64,000 nt of DNA, from positions 124,001 through 188,000 of the forward strand of contig VTFK01000277.1 in assembly GCA_009617715.1 (NCBI GenBank), in the 5' to 3' direction. Below, in pieces: positions 37,181-48,322 of this stretch (its first letter is position 1; every line of letters begins with the position of its first letter). Under the pieces are notes generated by a model. The model saw nothing but the letters and a program-made list of their open reading frames with translations, was not told where the DNA came from and did not search any database. This DNA comes from Plectrocnemia conspersa (Eukaryota; Arthropoda; Insecta; Trichoptera; Polycentropodidae). A program made the position numbers and the translations under genes.

Positions 37181-38689
37181 CTAATGTAATCCTTGAAACC
37201 ATTTCGGTTAAGAAAAAGTGTAGAGCATTGATTTAGAAACCAAGGAAAAGTTTTAAACATTAAACTCATTTAATAAATCAGACGCCAACATCTGATTTGT
37301 AGGATTTTGACAACGAAAGGGTAATGATTTTGTAATGCTGTATATAAAAACTTTTTGGCTTTATTGGGTGAGAAATACAGCTTGATAGTTTCTACAGAGT
37401 GCTACATATAATTTGATTCTAAATCTACCCCAACAACTCAAACTTATTGTCCCTGACTAAGGCTTATTTTTGATTATTGAAAAACTAAGTCCCATTGGTC
37501 GAAATTTTCGCCTTTAATAGAGATAGTTTGACCCGATTTAACATATATATTGGCTTTAGTTAATTTGGTATGAATTGCGAATATCAAAAAATATAAATTT
37601 ACTAGTCACAAATAAATCTGCAGATAAATACCGTTTGATAACGTCTAAAACGTATGTATTTATTTCTTGCCTAGAATAAACGTTAAAATTCAACATGAAG
37701 GTCAAAAATCAAGTCTAGTAAGCTCAGCATTTAGCCAAAGCGCTGAAAAGTCCACAGTGGCTACTACTTCACTTCCAATCAGCATCTGTTAGCGTACTTC
37801 TATTTGTTATACAAAAAGCGTACAACGCAAACAAATCCCTCCCGTTTCTGTTCGTGTCTGTTCTTTATCCGCGCGCATTATGTTCTCAGTCCCTACACTT
37901 GAACTACATACAATACGCGTATTCGTAAAACCCTTCAAGGGTTTCTCTTCCTTCTGCCCTGTAATTTGGCGAGACCGCCCGCTAATTTGCTACGGTATTT
38001 AGGGCTATTCCGAAATATGCACAAGCCGAATCGGTTCGGATCGGATACAGCGAAAGCCTTTTATCGGATCAGCATTTCTTGGCTAAAAACGTATATCCAA
38101 TCGATACGAGTCGTGATTATCTCGGACAAGCTGATAGCAAAGATATTTATTTTTGCATTTATTCGTTAAGTGCTGTGTTTTTTTATGACCTCTGGTGTAT
38201 TGACGTTTTGATGTGGATATTTTAAGAGCTTTATAGAGCTAGAATGTCTTTGAATTATTTATCATTTTGCTACGGATGTCATATTGTAACATTTTCTAGA
38301 CACCTACGTTCGGATACATTCTTATATAGTGGGATATTATATAAAAGATCTTGCGATTTAATTATTGAATTATTTTAAAATATATAAGGGTATGGTTCTA
38401 TAATATGCAAGTCTAGAACGATTTGACTTATTATTATTCAGAGGAATTTCCTAAGATATTTGTATTTAAAGGAATACACATTTTTCGTTTAAAAATTCGA
38501 GTAAGTTTACCTTAGAAGCACTTTAATATAATCTAATATCAAGTCAATAAAATAATAAATTTAAATGTTATTTTAATATACCGTATAAGGCAAGATTTGA
38601 TATGAAAAACCGATTTGCAGATAATACTAAAATAATTTAAAAAAGAAAGCTAACAAACGCATTTTAATTTTTTTTTTTTTTAATGTCGG
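37181..38689. other. Mixed stretch, no gene recognised
   Basis: 37730-38110 is richer in GC (for example CCTTCAAGGGTTTCTCTTCC) with a 67-codon plus-strand frame of no known family. The remainder is AT-rich. Confidence 0.4.
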
Positions 38690-38755
38690 GACTGCCCGTG
38701 GCTTACTCCAAATATATCTGCGGTACCTCACGATAGTGAGGGACCGACAGCTAGC
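38690..38755 (+). repeat. Dispersed GGTACCTCA module, copy 3
   Basis: GGACTGCCCGTGGCTTACTC, then CTGCGGTACCTCACGATAGT, then GAGGGACCGACAGCTAGCT. The same motif order as 34172-34240 on the opposite strand and 13300-13370. Confidence 0.65.
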
Positions 38756-40396
38756 TAAAAACTAAATTTATCTCATAATAACCAATAAAAAAAATACTGC
38801 GTATCGCTATCAAAGCATACATACATTGAAGTATTTTAAAGCTCTATTAAAAAAAACTGAACAAAGCGAAATGGTCGATGCCAAATACAAAGTAATACGT
38901 ATTGCATATCTCCGCAACAAATACTGAACCATTCGATACTTAAATCGTTATTATTTATTACAAAATTTATATCAAATAATAAAAAATATTCCATTTACTT
39001 ATTAAATCATCGAGATTGATTGATTAGAACTTTTCTTTATTCATATTTAGTAATTTATATTTTGTACAATTATCAGATTTTTTTACGTCTAATTAGTTGC
39101 ATTAAACGCACTACACATATATATTAGTAGTATGATTGCCACCATTCGAGTAAGTGCCGCTAAATTATGCGTGCGTGAATATGTAAATAAAATATATGAA
39201 TTGTAATTCAACTGTGGTTAGATTGGTATTTAAGATTTTCAGACGTTTTCTGGAGGGTCTGAGCAAAAAAATCGTAAAATATATTTTAAAAAGTACTTTT
39301 AATTATATATATTTATATTTATGTTTTTTTATGTACATAACTTGGTGGCACTTTGGTAACACTGGCGTGACGGATCTCTTGGTGACTCTGGTGGGCTCAC
39401 AGGAGTCACCAAATATTTCCTGTGGTACCGAATATTAAAAATATTAAATATTGATAACGAAAATAATTTTAATATAATTTATTTAATACATATATATTAA
39501 ATAAATTATATTAAAAATATTTCCGTTACGAAATTTGATTACAATTTACGTTCATGTGCGTTTAATAAATTACTTAACTCCAAAATTCTACTTAGTAATT
39601 AGATCAAAGGATTTTCACAAAACCTGCATTACAATAAAATAAATAATGGTGATGTGTTTTGTCCAATTCTCTTGCAAGAAAATTAACGACCACATATCAA
39701 GTTATACTACAAAATATTGCCTTAACTACATCACTAATCTGACATCTAATGAACATTATCACATGCTTAAGCATCTCAATCAATTTTTATGTCGTATTTA
39801 ACAACCATGCTGCCTTAGAAAATTGATTTTAAAATTTTATCTAAACCCAGAATAAAATTTATAAGTTATTTTTTTTTTTAATTAAAAGAGAAACGCAAAT
39901 TATTAAATCCACTTTTAAAAAGGCTTCACTGGTTTAATTTGTTAGATTTAAAATAGGTGCACCTACTCGAAGAGCAAGAGCTTCACTCAGGTGAGTCGCG
40001 AGAAAGTCATCATCATCCATCATCCGATCTGTCATCGTTTCTAACAGCCTGCTTTTTAACATAATAACCAAATAATAACCCTCGGCCTCCCACACTGGGG
40101 GGTGAACTGTATTTCACAGAGAGCTGACGTGCAATGAACCGCATGAGTAGAGTGCACAACCACACACGTACTACATCATTATGTGAATACCATACGTTAT
40201 GGTTTGGCTGGGACAGATATTATCTTGCGTCTTGATTATCTTGGTTTTCTTTACCAATTCTTTAACATATATGTATGTAGTCAAAAAGACACACTGTAAT
40301 AAAAAAAGCTTTAATTTGATTTAAATAAATTAAAAATTAATTAATAAATATTTTTGGAATGTTTTTAGAAATATTAATTAGAATGTGTACTCAGTG
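38756..40396. other. AT-rich stretch, no gene recognised
   Basis: It contains the AT palindrome listed separately, a small hairpin TTGGTGACTC/GAGTCACCAA near 39380-39411, and a GC-richer patch at 39960-40220. An 80-codon plus-strand frame at 39196-39438 is lysine- and phenylalanine-rich and matches nothing known. Confidence 0.4.
39467..39516. repeat. Perfect AT palindrome, 22-bp arms
   Basis: The arms TTTTAATATAATTTATTTAA.. and its exact reverse complement flank the 6-base spacer CATATA. At this base composition a 22-bp perfect arm can form a cruciform. It may be the remains of a foldback or just AT-rich palindrome growth. Confidence 0.9.
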
Positions 40397-41198
40397 AAGT
40401 CCAAATACATTTTTATAAAAATAAAATTTAAGTGATAGGCCCTAGTAAAGTTATATGCTTCACTAAAATGTCTATGAAACTCTATTTGAGAGTTGCGAAA
40501 CGTCTTTTTTCTGTTTAAACCCATACCTAACATAATTAAAGTTTTAGAACATTCATTAGATTAATTCCAAAATACAAACTAAGCCAACTTGTCTCTCAGA
40601 AAAAAATAAGCGAAAGAAGAAGTACAGTCAGACGTTGCATTTCGCATATTGATTCATAGTTTGTCTGCAGTTTGATATCGCACTGTTTCAAAAATATAAT
40701 AGCTTCTTATATGAGATTATTAGTCAAAGTATATTCAAACCGAATTTTGGGCAATAGGAGGGCGCAAAAACAATTATCCCTTCTCAGAAGTCAAAAATTC
40801 ACGTCAAAAGCAATAAAATCGTGCCGGTGCCGTCGCAGTGGAAACGCTCGGTAACGAGCGTTTCCACTCGTGAGAAGGGATAATTGTTTTTGCGCCCTCC
40901 TATTGCCCAAAATTCGGTTTATATGTACTTCATTCAATTTGTAATAAATATTTTTATAAAAGTCGTATTGTGAGCGCCTGATTCCCGAGCGTTCCTACTG
41001 CGATTTGGTTGTGATAGTTCTAAAATAATAATTAGTTTTAGAACTTGCATTAAGTTTGCATTAAAATAGAAATTCCGCAAGTGTCAAATAGTTTCATAGA
41101 CCATTTAGAGCAGCATATAATTTCACTAGCACCTATCAGCTAAATTATATTGTCGCTAGTATAAATATATATTTACTAGTGAAAATGTATTTGGACTT
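40397..41198. mobile_element. Foldback-type element with long inverted arms
   Basis: The outermost motif AAGTCCAAATAC at 40397 is mirrored by TATTTGGACTT ending at 41198. TGATAGGCCCTAGTAAAGTT (left) pairs with the reverse complement of the right-hand CACTAGCACCTATCAG zone. The inner parts, 40737-40786 and 40871-40920, are a perfect 50-bp inverted repeat. At the centre a 14-bp perfect hairpin (AGTGGAAACGCTCG, loop GTAA) sits at 40837-40868. The outer arms have diverged while the inner ones are identical. There is no coding capacity. A single-arm relative is at 54461-54940. Confidence 0.85.
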
Positions 41199-41205
41199 AG
41201 CTCTA

Positions 41206-41584
41206 TTTGTGTTAACACAGTCAGTTTGGGAGCTATCCATTTCATCATTATTCATAATTTAAAAAGAGATGGCAAGTTTGAGCTTACGCCCCCCTCTTAT
41301 TAGCTCTAAAACATGTAATACGGATATACTTATTATTACTCTGGTTTATTTTTTTATCTATGTGTTCAAAAAATAAGCCGAAATAATGATAAATATATCG
41401 AACGTATATCAAGGCTAAAAGTAGCTAATTATTTAGCGTTATAGCTAATTTTTACATCAAACAAATTTTAACTAAACATATATACATATAATGTATAACA
41501 TAAACAAAAATAAAAATAATAGTAAATTATGAATTATGAATAGTGATGAAATGGATAGCTCTCAAACTGACTCTGTTAACGCAG
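41206..41584. mobile_element. MITE with ~50-bp terminal inverted repeats, copy 1
   Basis: Left GTTAACACAGTCAGTTTGGG, AGCTATCCATTTCATCATTA pairs with right GATGAAATGGATAGCTCTCA, AACTGACTCTGTTAAC. A shorter relative is at 51172-51306. The element abuts the right end of the foldback element, so it inserted next to it or they moved together. There is no coding capacity. Confidence 0.85.
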
Positions 41585-42109
41585 ATAATGTAGTAAAAAT
41601 ATAACTACACTGAAAAATATACATTCACTGTAACATTTATTTATCGTATGTAAATAAGTACGTAAATGCATATTTTACTAGGTATGAAAAAATCGTATAT
41701 TTTAGATAAATTATATATTCACTGCTAAAAATATATATTTACTAGTGAAAATGTATTCCGATATAATTTCACTAAAATAATATAGAATTAAAAAAAAAAC
41801 TTTTTAGAAAATATTTTTTTTATTGATAATTCAAGAATTTCTTGTTTAACATCAGGGAGACTATTCCAGGAGGGGGGAGAAATTAATATTTCAATTTTAT
41901 TAAGATTTATAGTAATATATTGAAAGACATGCATTTTTTTGGTTAAATTGTAGGAGGGGGGGGGAGCCAATGGTACTCAAGATATTGCTATTTAACACCG
42001 ATCATGGGATTTAAAATCCAACATCCGCCACTTAATTGCTAATATTTTTCATAAATAATGAAATACATCAAATGTTCGATTAATAAAAAAATATTGCAGA
42101 TATTTTTAA
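41585..42109. other. AT-rich sequence related to the foldback flank at 54.27-54.46 kb
   Basis: Motifs like ATATATATTTACTAGTGAAA and ATTCACTGTAACATTTAT occur here and, in related form, at 54270-54460. This suggests the foldback family has longer, degenerate outer sequences. G-runs lie at 41871-41878 and 41955-41964. Confidence 0.45.
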
Positions 42110-42967
42110 CCCTTTAAGTGCCAAGCAAAATTGGCGGTGTATGTTAAGAATGCCAAGCATTTTTTTTCCAAATATAGGTGATTTTATAAATATATTTTTT
42201 TGAGTGAACCACTATTTATTAAATAAAAAAAATCAAATTTAGTTTATACAAGTAAATACACAAAAGATATGGAAAAAAATTATTTCATAATTTTACAAAA
42301 AAAAAAAAAAACACGGACACTCGCGTCCTAGCGACATTCATGTCGTCGTTCGTAAATGAACACAGGTGTCCTAACGGCATTTAAAAGTTCGCAGACTGAA
42401 GTTGGATCACCATTTATATATGATATCCTTTAGCATGGACAATCTATCGCGAAAATCTATCGTACAACTGAAGGACTACTCTAGAATAAATTAAAACAAT
42501 CAGCAAAATTAATTCTCGCTACGTTAAAGACCAATAATAGGGCACAAAATGATAAATATATGACAATTGATTCGTCAAAATCAACTTCACGATTCAGAAA
42601 ATAGTGCTCTTGAAATATATTGTTAAAATAAAAACAGTAATTTATTTTATTTAAAGAAAATATTTACGTAAATGAACAAAAAAAGTTGAGAATCATGGAT
42701 AATAAATCACACGTCTATGTTTTGAGCGGTTAGTACAGACTGATCAAAAAATTGTTTCCAAAATCCATCGATAGCTAACATATTCTACGACAAACTTTAG
42801 TAATTTGACAATCCCAGGTAAAATGTTTTACTGTAATATATTGATTGATTTTGTGTAAACTAATGATATAAAATACTGGAAATTTTGTCTTTGAATTTTT
42901 TAAAATAGTTTATGAAAATATAAAAAATATATTGGGCATGACATATATGCCTTTGGACTTTTAAAGG
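42110..42967. mobile_element. piggyBac-like non-autonomous element, TTAA-flanked (858 bp)
   Basis: The left end CCCTTTAAGTGCCAAGC and the right end GCCTTTGGACTTTTAAAGG are imperfect inverted repeats, each directly bordered by TTAA (42106-42109 and 42968-42971). TTAA target sites and CCCTTT-type termini are the signature of the piggyBac superfamily. The interior has GACACTCGCGTCCTAGCGAC and ACAGGTGTCCTAACGGCATT, subterminal inverted motifs. No transposase frame is seen, so it would depend on a related active element elsewhere. Confidence 0.75.
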
Positions 42968-42971
42968 TTAA

Positions 42972-44814
42972 TGTATGATACGTATTGTGCTCGGTCCTTT
43001 ACCTCAGCAAGAAAAAGTGTCCAAAGAGTATAAAACATTAACTCCCACCCTCATTGGAAAGCCCCACCGATTAACGGCGCAATTCATCACCGGCGGCAAG
43101 TTTAAACAATAAATTCAGCATTAGACGCCAACAGAACAGAAGAGTAAGCCCTAAAATTTCGCATTCAACTAGTTCGCCGCGTATAAATCGCCGAGTATCC
43201 TTGCTCCGGCAATATATCATGTTTTTTTCCACCCCAATCCCACCCCCGTTCTCCTTCGGCGTTATTGTGTAAATCACCGAAAAGAACACACAGAAAAAAA
43301 CACATTATATATAATTCATAGACGGCTTATGGTGATTTATGCCCTCTGTTTATTATGTGCGCAAATTAAACGCGAAGACACGAGCGATAAATAAAATCGT
43401 TGTCGATGCACAAGGGGCGTAAATCACATTTCGCCATTGTCTTACGTGGGATCAGCAATATTTCAATTTGTTCGACGCGTCAATCGAGGGTCGGGGTCCG
43501 CTTGATGAAATATGCGATTTTCCAAAATTATGCTACTCCCCTCCTGTCCCTTGTGAGAGATCTACGATGACGGATGAAATAAATTCATTGCCCATCATCC
43601 GAATGAATTTATTGGTTTGTTGAATATTGCGAAAGTTTAGATTCATAAATCTTATTGTTCATACCTGAGTGTCGTGATCCTCTGCTATGTCTGTGACTAT
43701 TATACTTGCATCATACGTCTTCAATGACATATTGATAAGACAGATCTTAATCCCCTCACTCTTCATTCTTTCATAAATATTTTAATGGTTATTATGCAAT
43801 ATATTTTTTTTTGAAGATACCTAATATATGCCTTAAACATTTAAGTCCAACACATACTACATTGTATATATGTATGTAAATTCCCGAAATAAAAATTGTC
43901 TATTTCATCAATTGCTTTGATATTATAGTTAAATATTCTTTGTAATTACCATTAAATAATAAATATAATAATATCGTCATAGAATATCTGACACTTCCAT
44001 ACAAAGATAATACACAATACACTTAAAATATTTCTACTCTCAACTAAAGCAAAAAAAGTGTGACAAATGGCACGCGTATAACTTACAAATTCGTTTCGAA
44101 GGTATTGGACATGTTTTCAATAGTCGAAAAGGTATAATTATTGGCGCCAGCGTCTAGGGACCTACCTGAAGCGCCTTTGTCACGATTTCACCGACACCTG
44201 ATAATTTTCCCATTGTGCCACTGAGTGTTTAGAAATTAAAAAGTGCCCAAACTGGAAGACCAGTCAGTGAGTCGTTAAGGGTGCATTCATGTGAGACGTG
44301 AATAGCATTTCATTCAGTTTTATATTCACCGTCACTCCAATTGCCCAATTCTATGCTTTCGGTAAATAACATTTATATTTCAAAGCGATGTGAATAGAAT
44401 GGATTTTTAAGCCTTCATGTGTAATTTGTGGCGTATGAAATTTCTACGGTTGTCAGATTTGTGTAAAGACTTGGACAATAATTCTTATAATCAATTTTCT
44501 AAAATGTCTTTGTGACGAAAAATTGTTAAGACCCGCATATAGAATTTAATATTAATTTTCTACAGTGAACATCATATACCAGTGGGTCGATTACAACTCT
44601 ACTTTTTACATAAAAGAGAATAGTATAATATTCTTAATGTGAACATTAGGTGTGTTTTTATGATACTAGTGCATCAATATCTGATTTAAAAATAATAGAA
44701 ATAGCGATGCGAAAAGTATTTCAAAGATGCTTTCTAAAAAAAATGACTTAATTTAAATTTTTGTATGCTCTATATGGGAAAAAACGTATTTTTATGCCTG
44801 CACTTCACTCTCTG
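42972..44814. other. Stretch with GC-richer block 43060-43620
   Basis: 43060-43620 is richer in GC (AACGGCGCAATTCATCACCG) with a 72-codon minus-strand frame that looks compositional. 44080-44300 is intermediate. A short A-run plus GTGTGACAAATGGCACG near 44053 faintly recalls the LINE fragment at 24770 but is too short to call. Confidence 0.4.
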
Positions 44815-44970
44815 GAAGTTGGCCAAGGTTGGCCAAGGACGGAAAATATAGTGGGTTACTTCGGTCGAGCTCGATTCTGCCCGCTCTAAAATCTCTCGGA
44901 AGTTGTCCGAGGTTACCGAGAACGGGAGGTAGAGTCGGGGTAATTCAGTCGACTTGGCGAGCTTCGAGCA
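44815..44970. repeat. Two tandem ~78-bp GC-rich units
   Basis: CTCTCTGGAAGTTGGCCAAG, CGGTCGAGCTCGATTC is followed by CTCTCGGAAGTTGTCCGAGG, CAGTCGACTTGGCGAGCTTC. The two units are clearly related but well diverged. Confidence 0.65.
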
Positions 44971-45029
44971 CTTCCTAACATTGTCGGCAAACGGACCGAA
45001 GTCAGAGCTGCTATTTCGAACGCGAGCGG

Positions 45030-45130
45030 TGAGATACTTCTCCTTTTGCTCCCTCGCGTATTAAGTGACGAGAGGGAGAGAGATAATGATATGGTGTTTC
45101 GCAAACTGAAATAGAATGAGTGATTCTGTT
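45030..45130. repeat. Diverged relative of the 9.5-kb short MITE
   Basis: GAGATACTTCTCCTTTTGCT, CCCTCGCGTATTAAGTGACG, AGAGGGAGAGAGATAATG parallels the left end and inner zone of 9540-9600. The right half cannot be traced. Confidence 0.6.
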
Positions 45131-45772
45131 CAATTTCAGTATACGCGTAGGCGTCCTATGTTTAACACGCATATCGAGCGCTGCATCGTGGTCACGTGGT
45201 CACATGCTTATCGGGGACTTCAACAGACTCTTACCGACATCTTTGAATATTTCAGAGCACCAAAATATATTTCATAGTATATTCTTCTAACAAATATCGT
45301 TATTATATTTTTTGTAAGTCTAACATAAGGTCGTTTTTATAAATAATAAATAATTGTTGTTAAGACGTAAGATTTTTTCCATATATTTAATTGTTTGTAT
45401 ACGGTACATTATAATTTATTAAAATTTAAAACAATTAGATATAATGTATTTTAAAATTTGGTTTTATTGCATGGAAAAATTCTTAACTTTTTTTTCAACT
45501 AAAAAAAAAAGTCGCTTTTTTTTTTATGCATCGCTCTTTTTCGTATATTTTTTTTATTTCATTTTAAGTTTCATTGCGATATAATAATGTACGGGTATAA
45601 TAAACAAGTGTTTGATCACCTCAGATCGTGTTTCAGATGGACGAATGTTAGAGAACAAGGGGAGTTAGGATGCTCCGTAAATAATACGACTGTATGATCC
45701 TGTAGTTCTAGCGACTGATGCTTCATTTATATAATCTATTCCGTATTTTTAATTTAAACGTAATGACATGAT
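45131..45772. other. AT-rich stretch, nothing recognised
   Basis: Homopolymer A and T runs around 45490-45560. No structure of note. Confidence 0.4.
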
Positions 45773-45812
45773 CCCCATAACACATTACACGTATATGTAA
45801 TGTGTTATGGGG
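45773..45812. repeat. 40-bp palindrome, 17-bp perfect arms
   Basis: CCCCATAACACATTACA, spacer CGTATA, then TGTAATGTGTTATGGGG. The arms are not simple AT sequence, so chance is less likely. It could be a collapsed MITE (two inverted ends with the middle lost) or a structural or protein-binding site. Confidence 0.9.
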
Positions 45813-47724
45813 ACAACGTGTAATAAATCTATATTAATAATCGTGTCCACTATATACATAACATTTAATTAAAAATCACAAGCGTCTCGATCCCGACAGC
45901 AAGAACTACGCTAGAAAATATTTTAATAAATTTAATTTTTAACAAAGGTAACTAATATATTTTGTGAAAATATTATTTTGTGAAAATATTATTTTATTTT
46001 ATACTAATACTACAAAACCATTTCTATGCATGGTTTAAATGGTCAACAGAATTTACGAATTCACGAAAAATCCGCATTTGCTATTTTATATACACTGAAA
46101 GAATTAAGCATGTTACTGGAGAATTTCATTATGTAACTAAACATATATTATTTAAAAAAATAATACAGGCATTTGTAAAATATGAATATTTAGTTCAACG
46201 CAACTGGGTGAAAAACCTCTGTTTCACAGGTTAATACGTGTTTAAGAAACTTTTTTGAGGTAGCAAAATTCAAAGAAATTTATTTGATGAAAAATATGAG
46301 ACTGCTATTTAACCATATTTTATAATTATTATATTATCAAAAAATGTATAAATTTCTGTGACGGCAACAGAGTGAACAGAATACTTAATAGCCGCTATAT
46401 GGAGTGCTAAGCGACGCGATTGAGATCGCGTACTCTTTCAGTCTCTTAGCGACTGCCAAATAATCAACACGTGATTAGGATGCCATGTTACGTGTCTAGA
46501 GAATGATTCACGGCTTGCATTCTTAAATACAGATTTAAACGCAAGCTTTACAATAAATTATTAAAATTAAAAATTCACATACATATAAATTTGACAAGTT
46601 AGAAGCATAAGAACATGTCCCACAAAGTTGACGAATAAAAAAACATTTATCAATGGGTCACGCAATTTTTTTTAAAAAACATGAATATAGTTTGTGCACT
46701 ACTGATCAACATGAACTTATATACAGTCTTAGATTTTTTATATATGTATATATTGCTTTATTATATATTATATTATAATATGCTAATAATAAATTTAATA
46801 ACTGTGTGCAATGACCTATGTTCTCAATTTTCGTAGTGTGAAATTTTCGTGTTCGAATTATTCTATTTATTCTATGTTCTCTATATAACATCTGTATGAT
46901 GTGTATTTTTTTATTAATAAAATTAATATATATTTATCATTGTATTGTTAAATATTATATTACTTATTATTTGCCTTACTGTGAATCTTTTTCTCAATTG
47001 CTCGTACAACCTGTATAAAAACTAATAGTTAACCGCAATATGTAATTGGCAAACTCTGCTGCTCTTGAAACATACCTGGCAACCCTTATGTAATGAAAGG
47101 ATTACCACGGATCGTCACAAGTGGTGTAATTTGACTGTGAACGTGCACAGTTAGACAAGAGCGAGTGGTCTAGAATTACGCAAGGGCGGCGGTGGTTGTT
47201 TAAATTCCAAGACGCCTTTTGATGAAAGCAACCAGATCCAGGTATAAATAATGCGGTAAACAAGGGATGATATCTTCGCACGGGGCTTGGATATAAATAG
47301 AAGGTAGACACGAAACAAAGCAGACACGGCAAAAAAATAACAACGAAAAAACGTCCGCGCCATTTCTGGGTAATCGAGAATAGTCTTGATAATACATAAT
47401 TCTAACGAGCGGTAGTAGGTAGCTTGTATTTATATAGCTATTCTTGGAGACGAGCTTTCGGTTGATGGTTCTCAAACCTGCAGTTCGTCACCTTTGATTG
47501 TGTGAAACTTGCACTGAAAAGTCCCAAGGCGTGAAACTGCTCGTAAATTGTTAATGCTATTACGTCGAGTTGTGAAACTACTAATTAAGAACTAAGTTTA
47601 AATATATACATATACATGTATTTCTATTGGGTCATTATTTTTTTTAATTTAATCAGTCAGGTATTTTTAATTGCTTAACTGCATATAACATAAAAATTAT
47701 TTTTGAAAGGTGTTAGCCCATTGT
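45813..47724. other. AT-rich stretch with block 47090-47560
   Basis: A small palindrome CGCGATTGAGATCGCG lies near 46416. The block at 47090-47560 is GC-richer. On the minus strand it carries a TATA-like ATATAAATA near 47430 and an ATG in the context AGAAATGGCG at 47363, opening a 70-codon frame with a hydrophobic start (see findings). I do not call this a gene. Confidence 0.4.
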
Positions 47725-47890
47725 GATACAACTGGGTAAACACAATCAACAACTAATAATTAAACAGAGAAAAATCAGACTAAAATCAAAGTCTGTTAAT
47801 TAATTATATTTATATTAATTATTAAATGAATTATTATTTATATATTAATTACAGCTTAAAATGCATGACCTAGCTTGATTTTATTATTAT
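47725..47890 (+). repeat. Dispersed ~170-bp repeat, single copy
   Basis: GGGTAAACACAATCAACAAC, then CAGACTAAAATCAAAGTCTG, then TTACAGCTTAAAATGCATGA, CCTAGCTTGATTTTATTA. It shares start, middle and end motifs with the tandem units at 15973-16480. Confidence 0.75.
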
Positions 47891-47984
47891 TTTTCATCAC
47901 AAGCATAGGAAATTATAATTTGTGATGATCGACCGCAATTTTAATTGTATAATAAAAACTGTTTCCAATCTCCAGACGTAATGG

Positions 47985-48050
47985 CCATATGATATTTAAA
48001 CCCAGATCTTACAGGTTTTAGTCACCGACTTATACCACTAGTCTGTCATC
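47985..48050 (-). repeat. Possible degraded tRNA-derived SINE head
   Basis: The minus strand reads CTAGTGGTATAAGTCGGTGA (A-box-like) and, about 37 bases on, GGGTTTAAATATC (weak B-box). Spacing is slightly short and the B-box is degenerate, so this is tentative. Confidence 0.3.
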
Positions 48051-48246
48051 CTAGTATTTTTTTTAAACTTATGTTTTCTGACTAAATAAATTTTGTTTAA
48101 TTTTACACATCTGTTGAATAAAGCAATTAAAGATCACAACCAATAATCTAATATATTTTTTGCAGGGAGTGACTGAATACAGAATTTGTGAAGGTGGACT
48201 AAAATTCACTAATAATAATACTTCAACTGCCTTTACTTATGTTAAG

Positions 48247-48322
48247 GCCAGAATAGCGTAATCCGGAAGGCACTTGACTAATAACTCGAAAGCCACAGGT
48301 TCGGGTCCCAACCGTAGATACA
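48247..48322 (+). repeat. tRNA-derived SINE head (pol III A and B boxes)
   Basis: TAGCGTAATCCGG at 48254-48266 fits the pol III A box, and GGTTCGGGTCC at 48298-48308 fits the B box. The 44-base spacing is right for a tRNA. The would-be anticodon zone reads GACTAATAACTCG, but the acceptor-stem halves do not pair, so it is not a working tRNA. A T/A-rich tail follows. This fits a tRNA-derived SINE or tRNA pseudogene. Confidence 0.6.

Noticed and set aside
44030..44085. Additional LINE fragment resembling 24770
   Set aside because: The match is limited to about 30 bases around an A-run and could be chance.
48247..48322. Functional tRNA gene
   Set aside because: A and B boxes are present but the acceptor and anticodon stems do not pair, so a SINE head is more likely.
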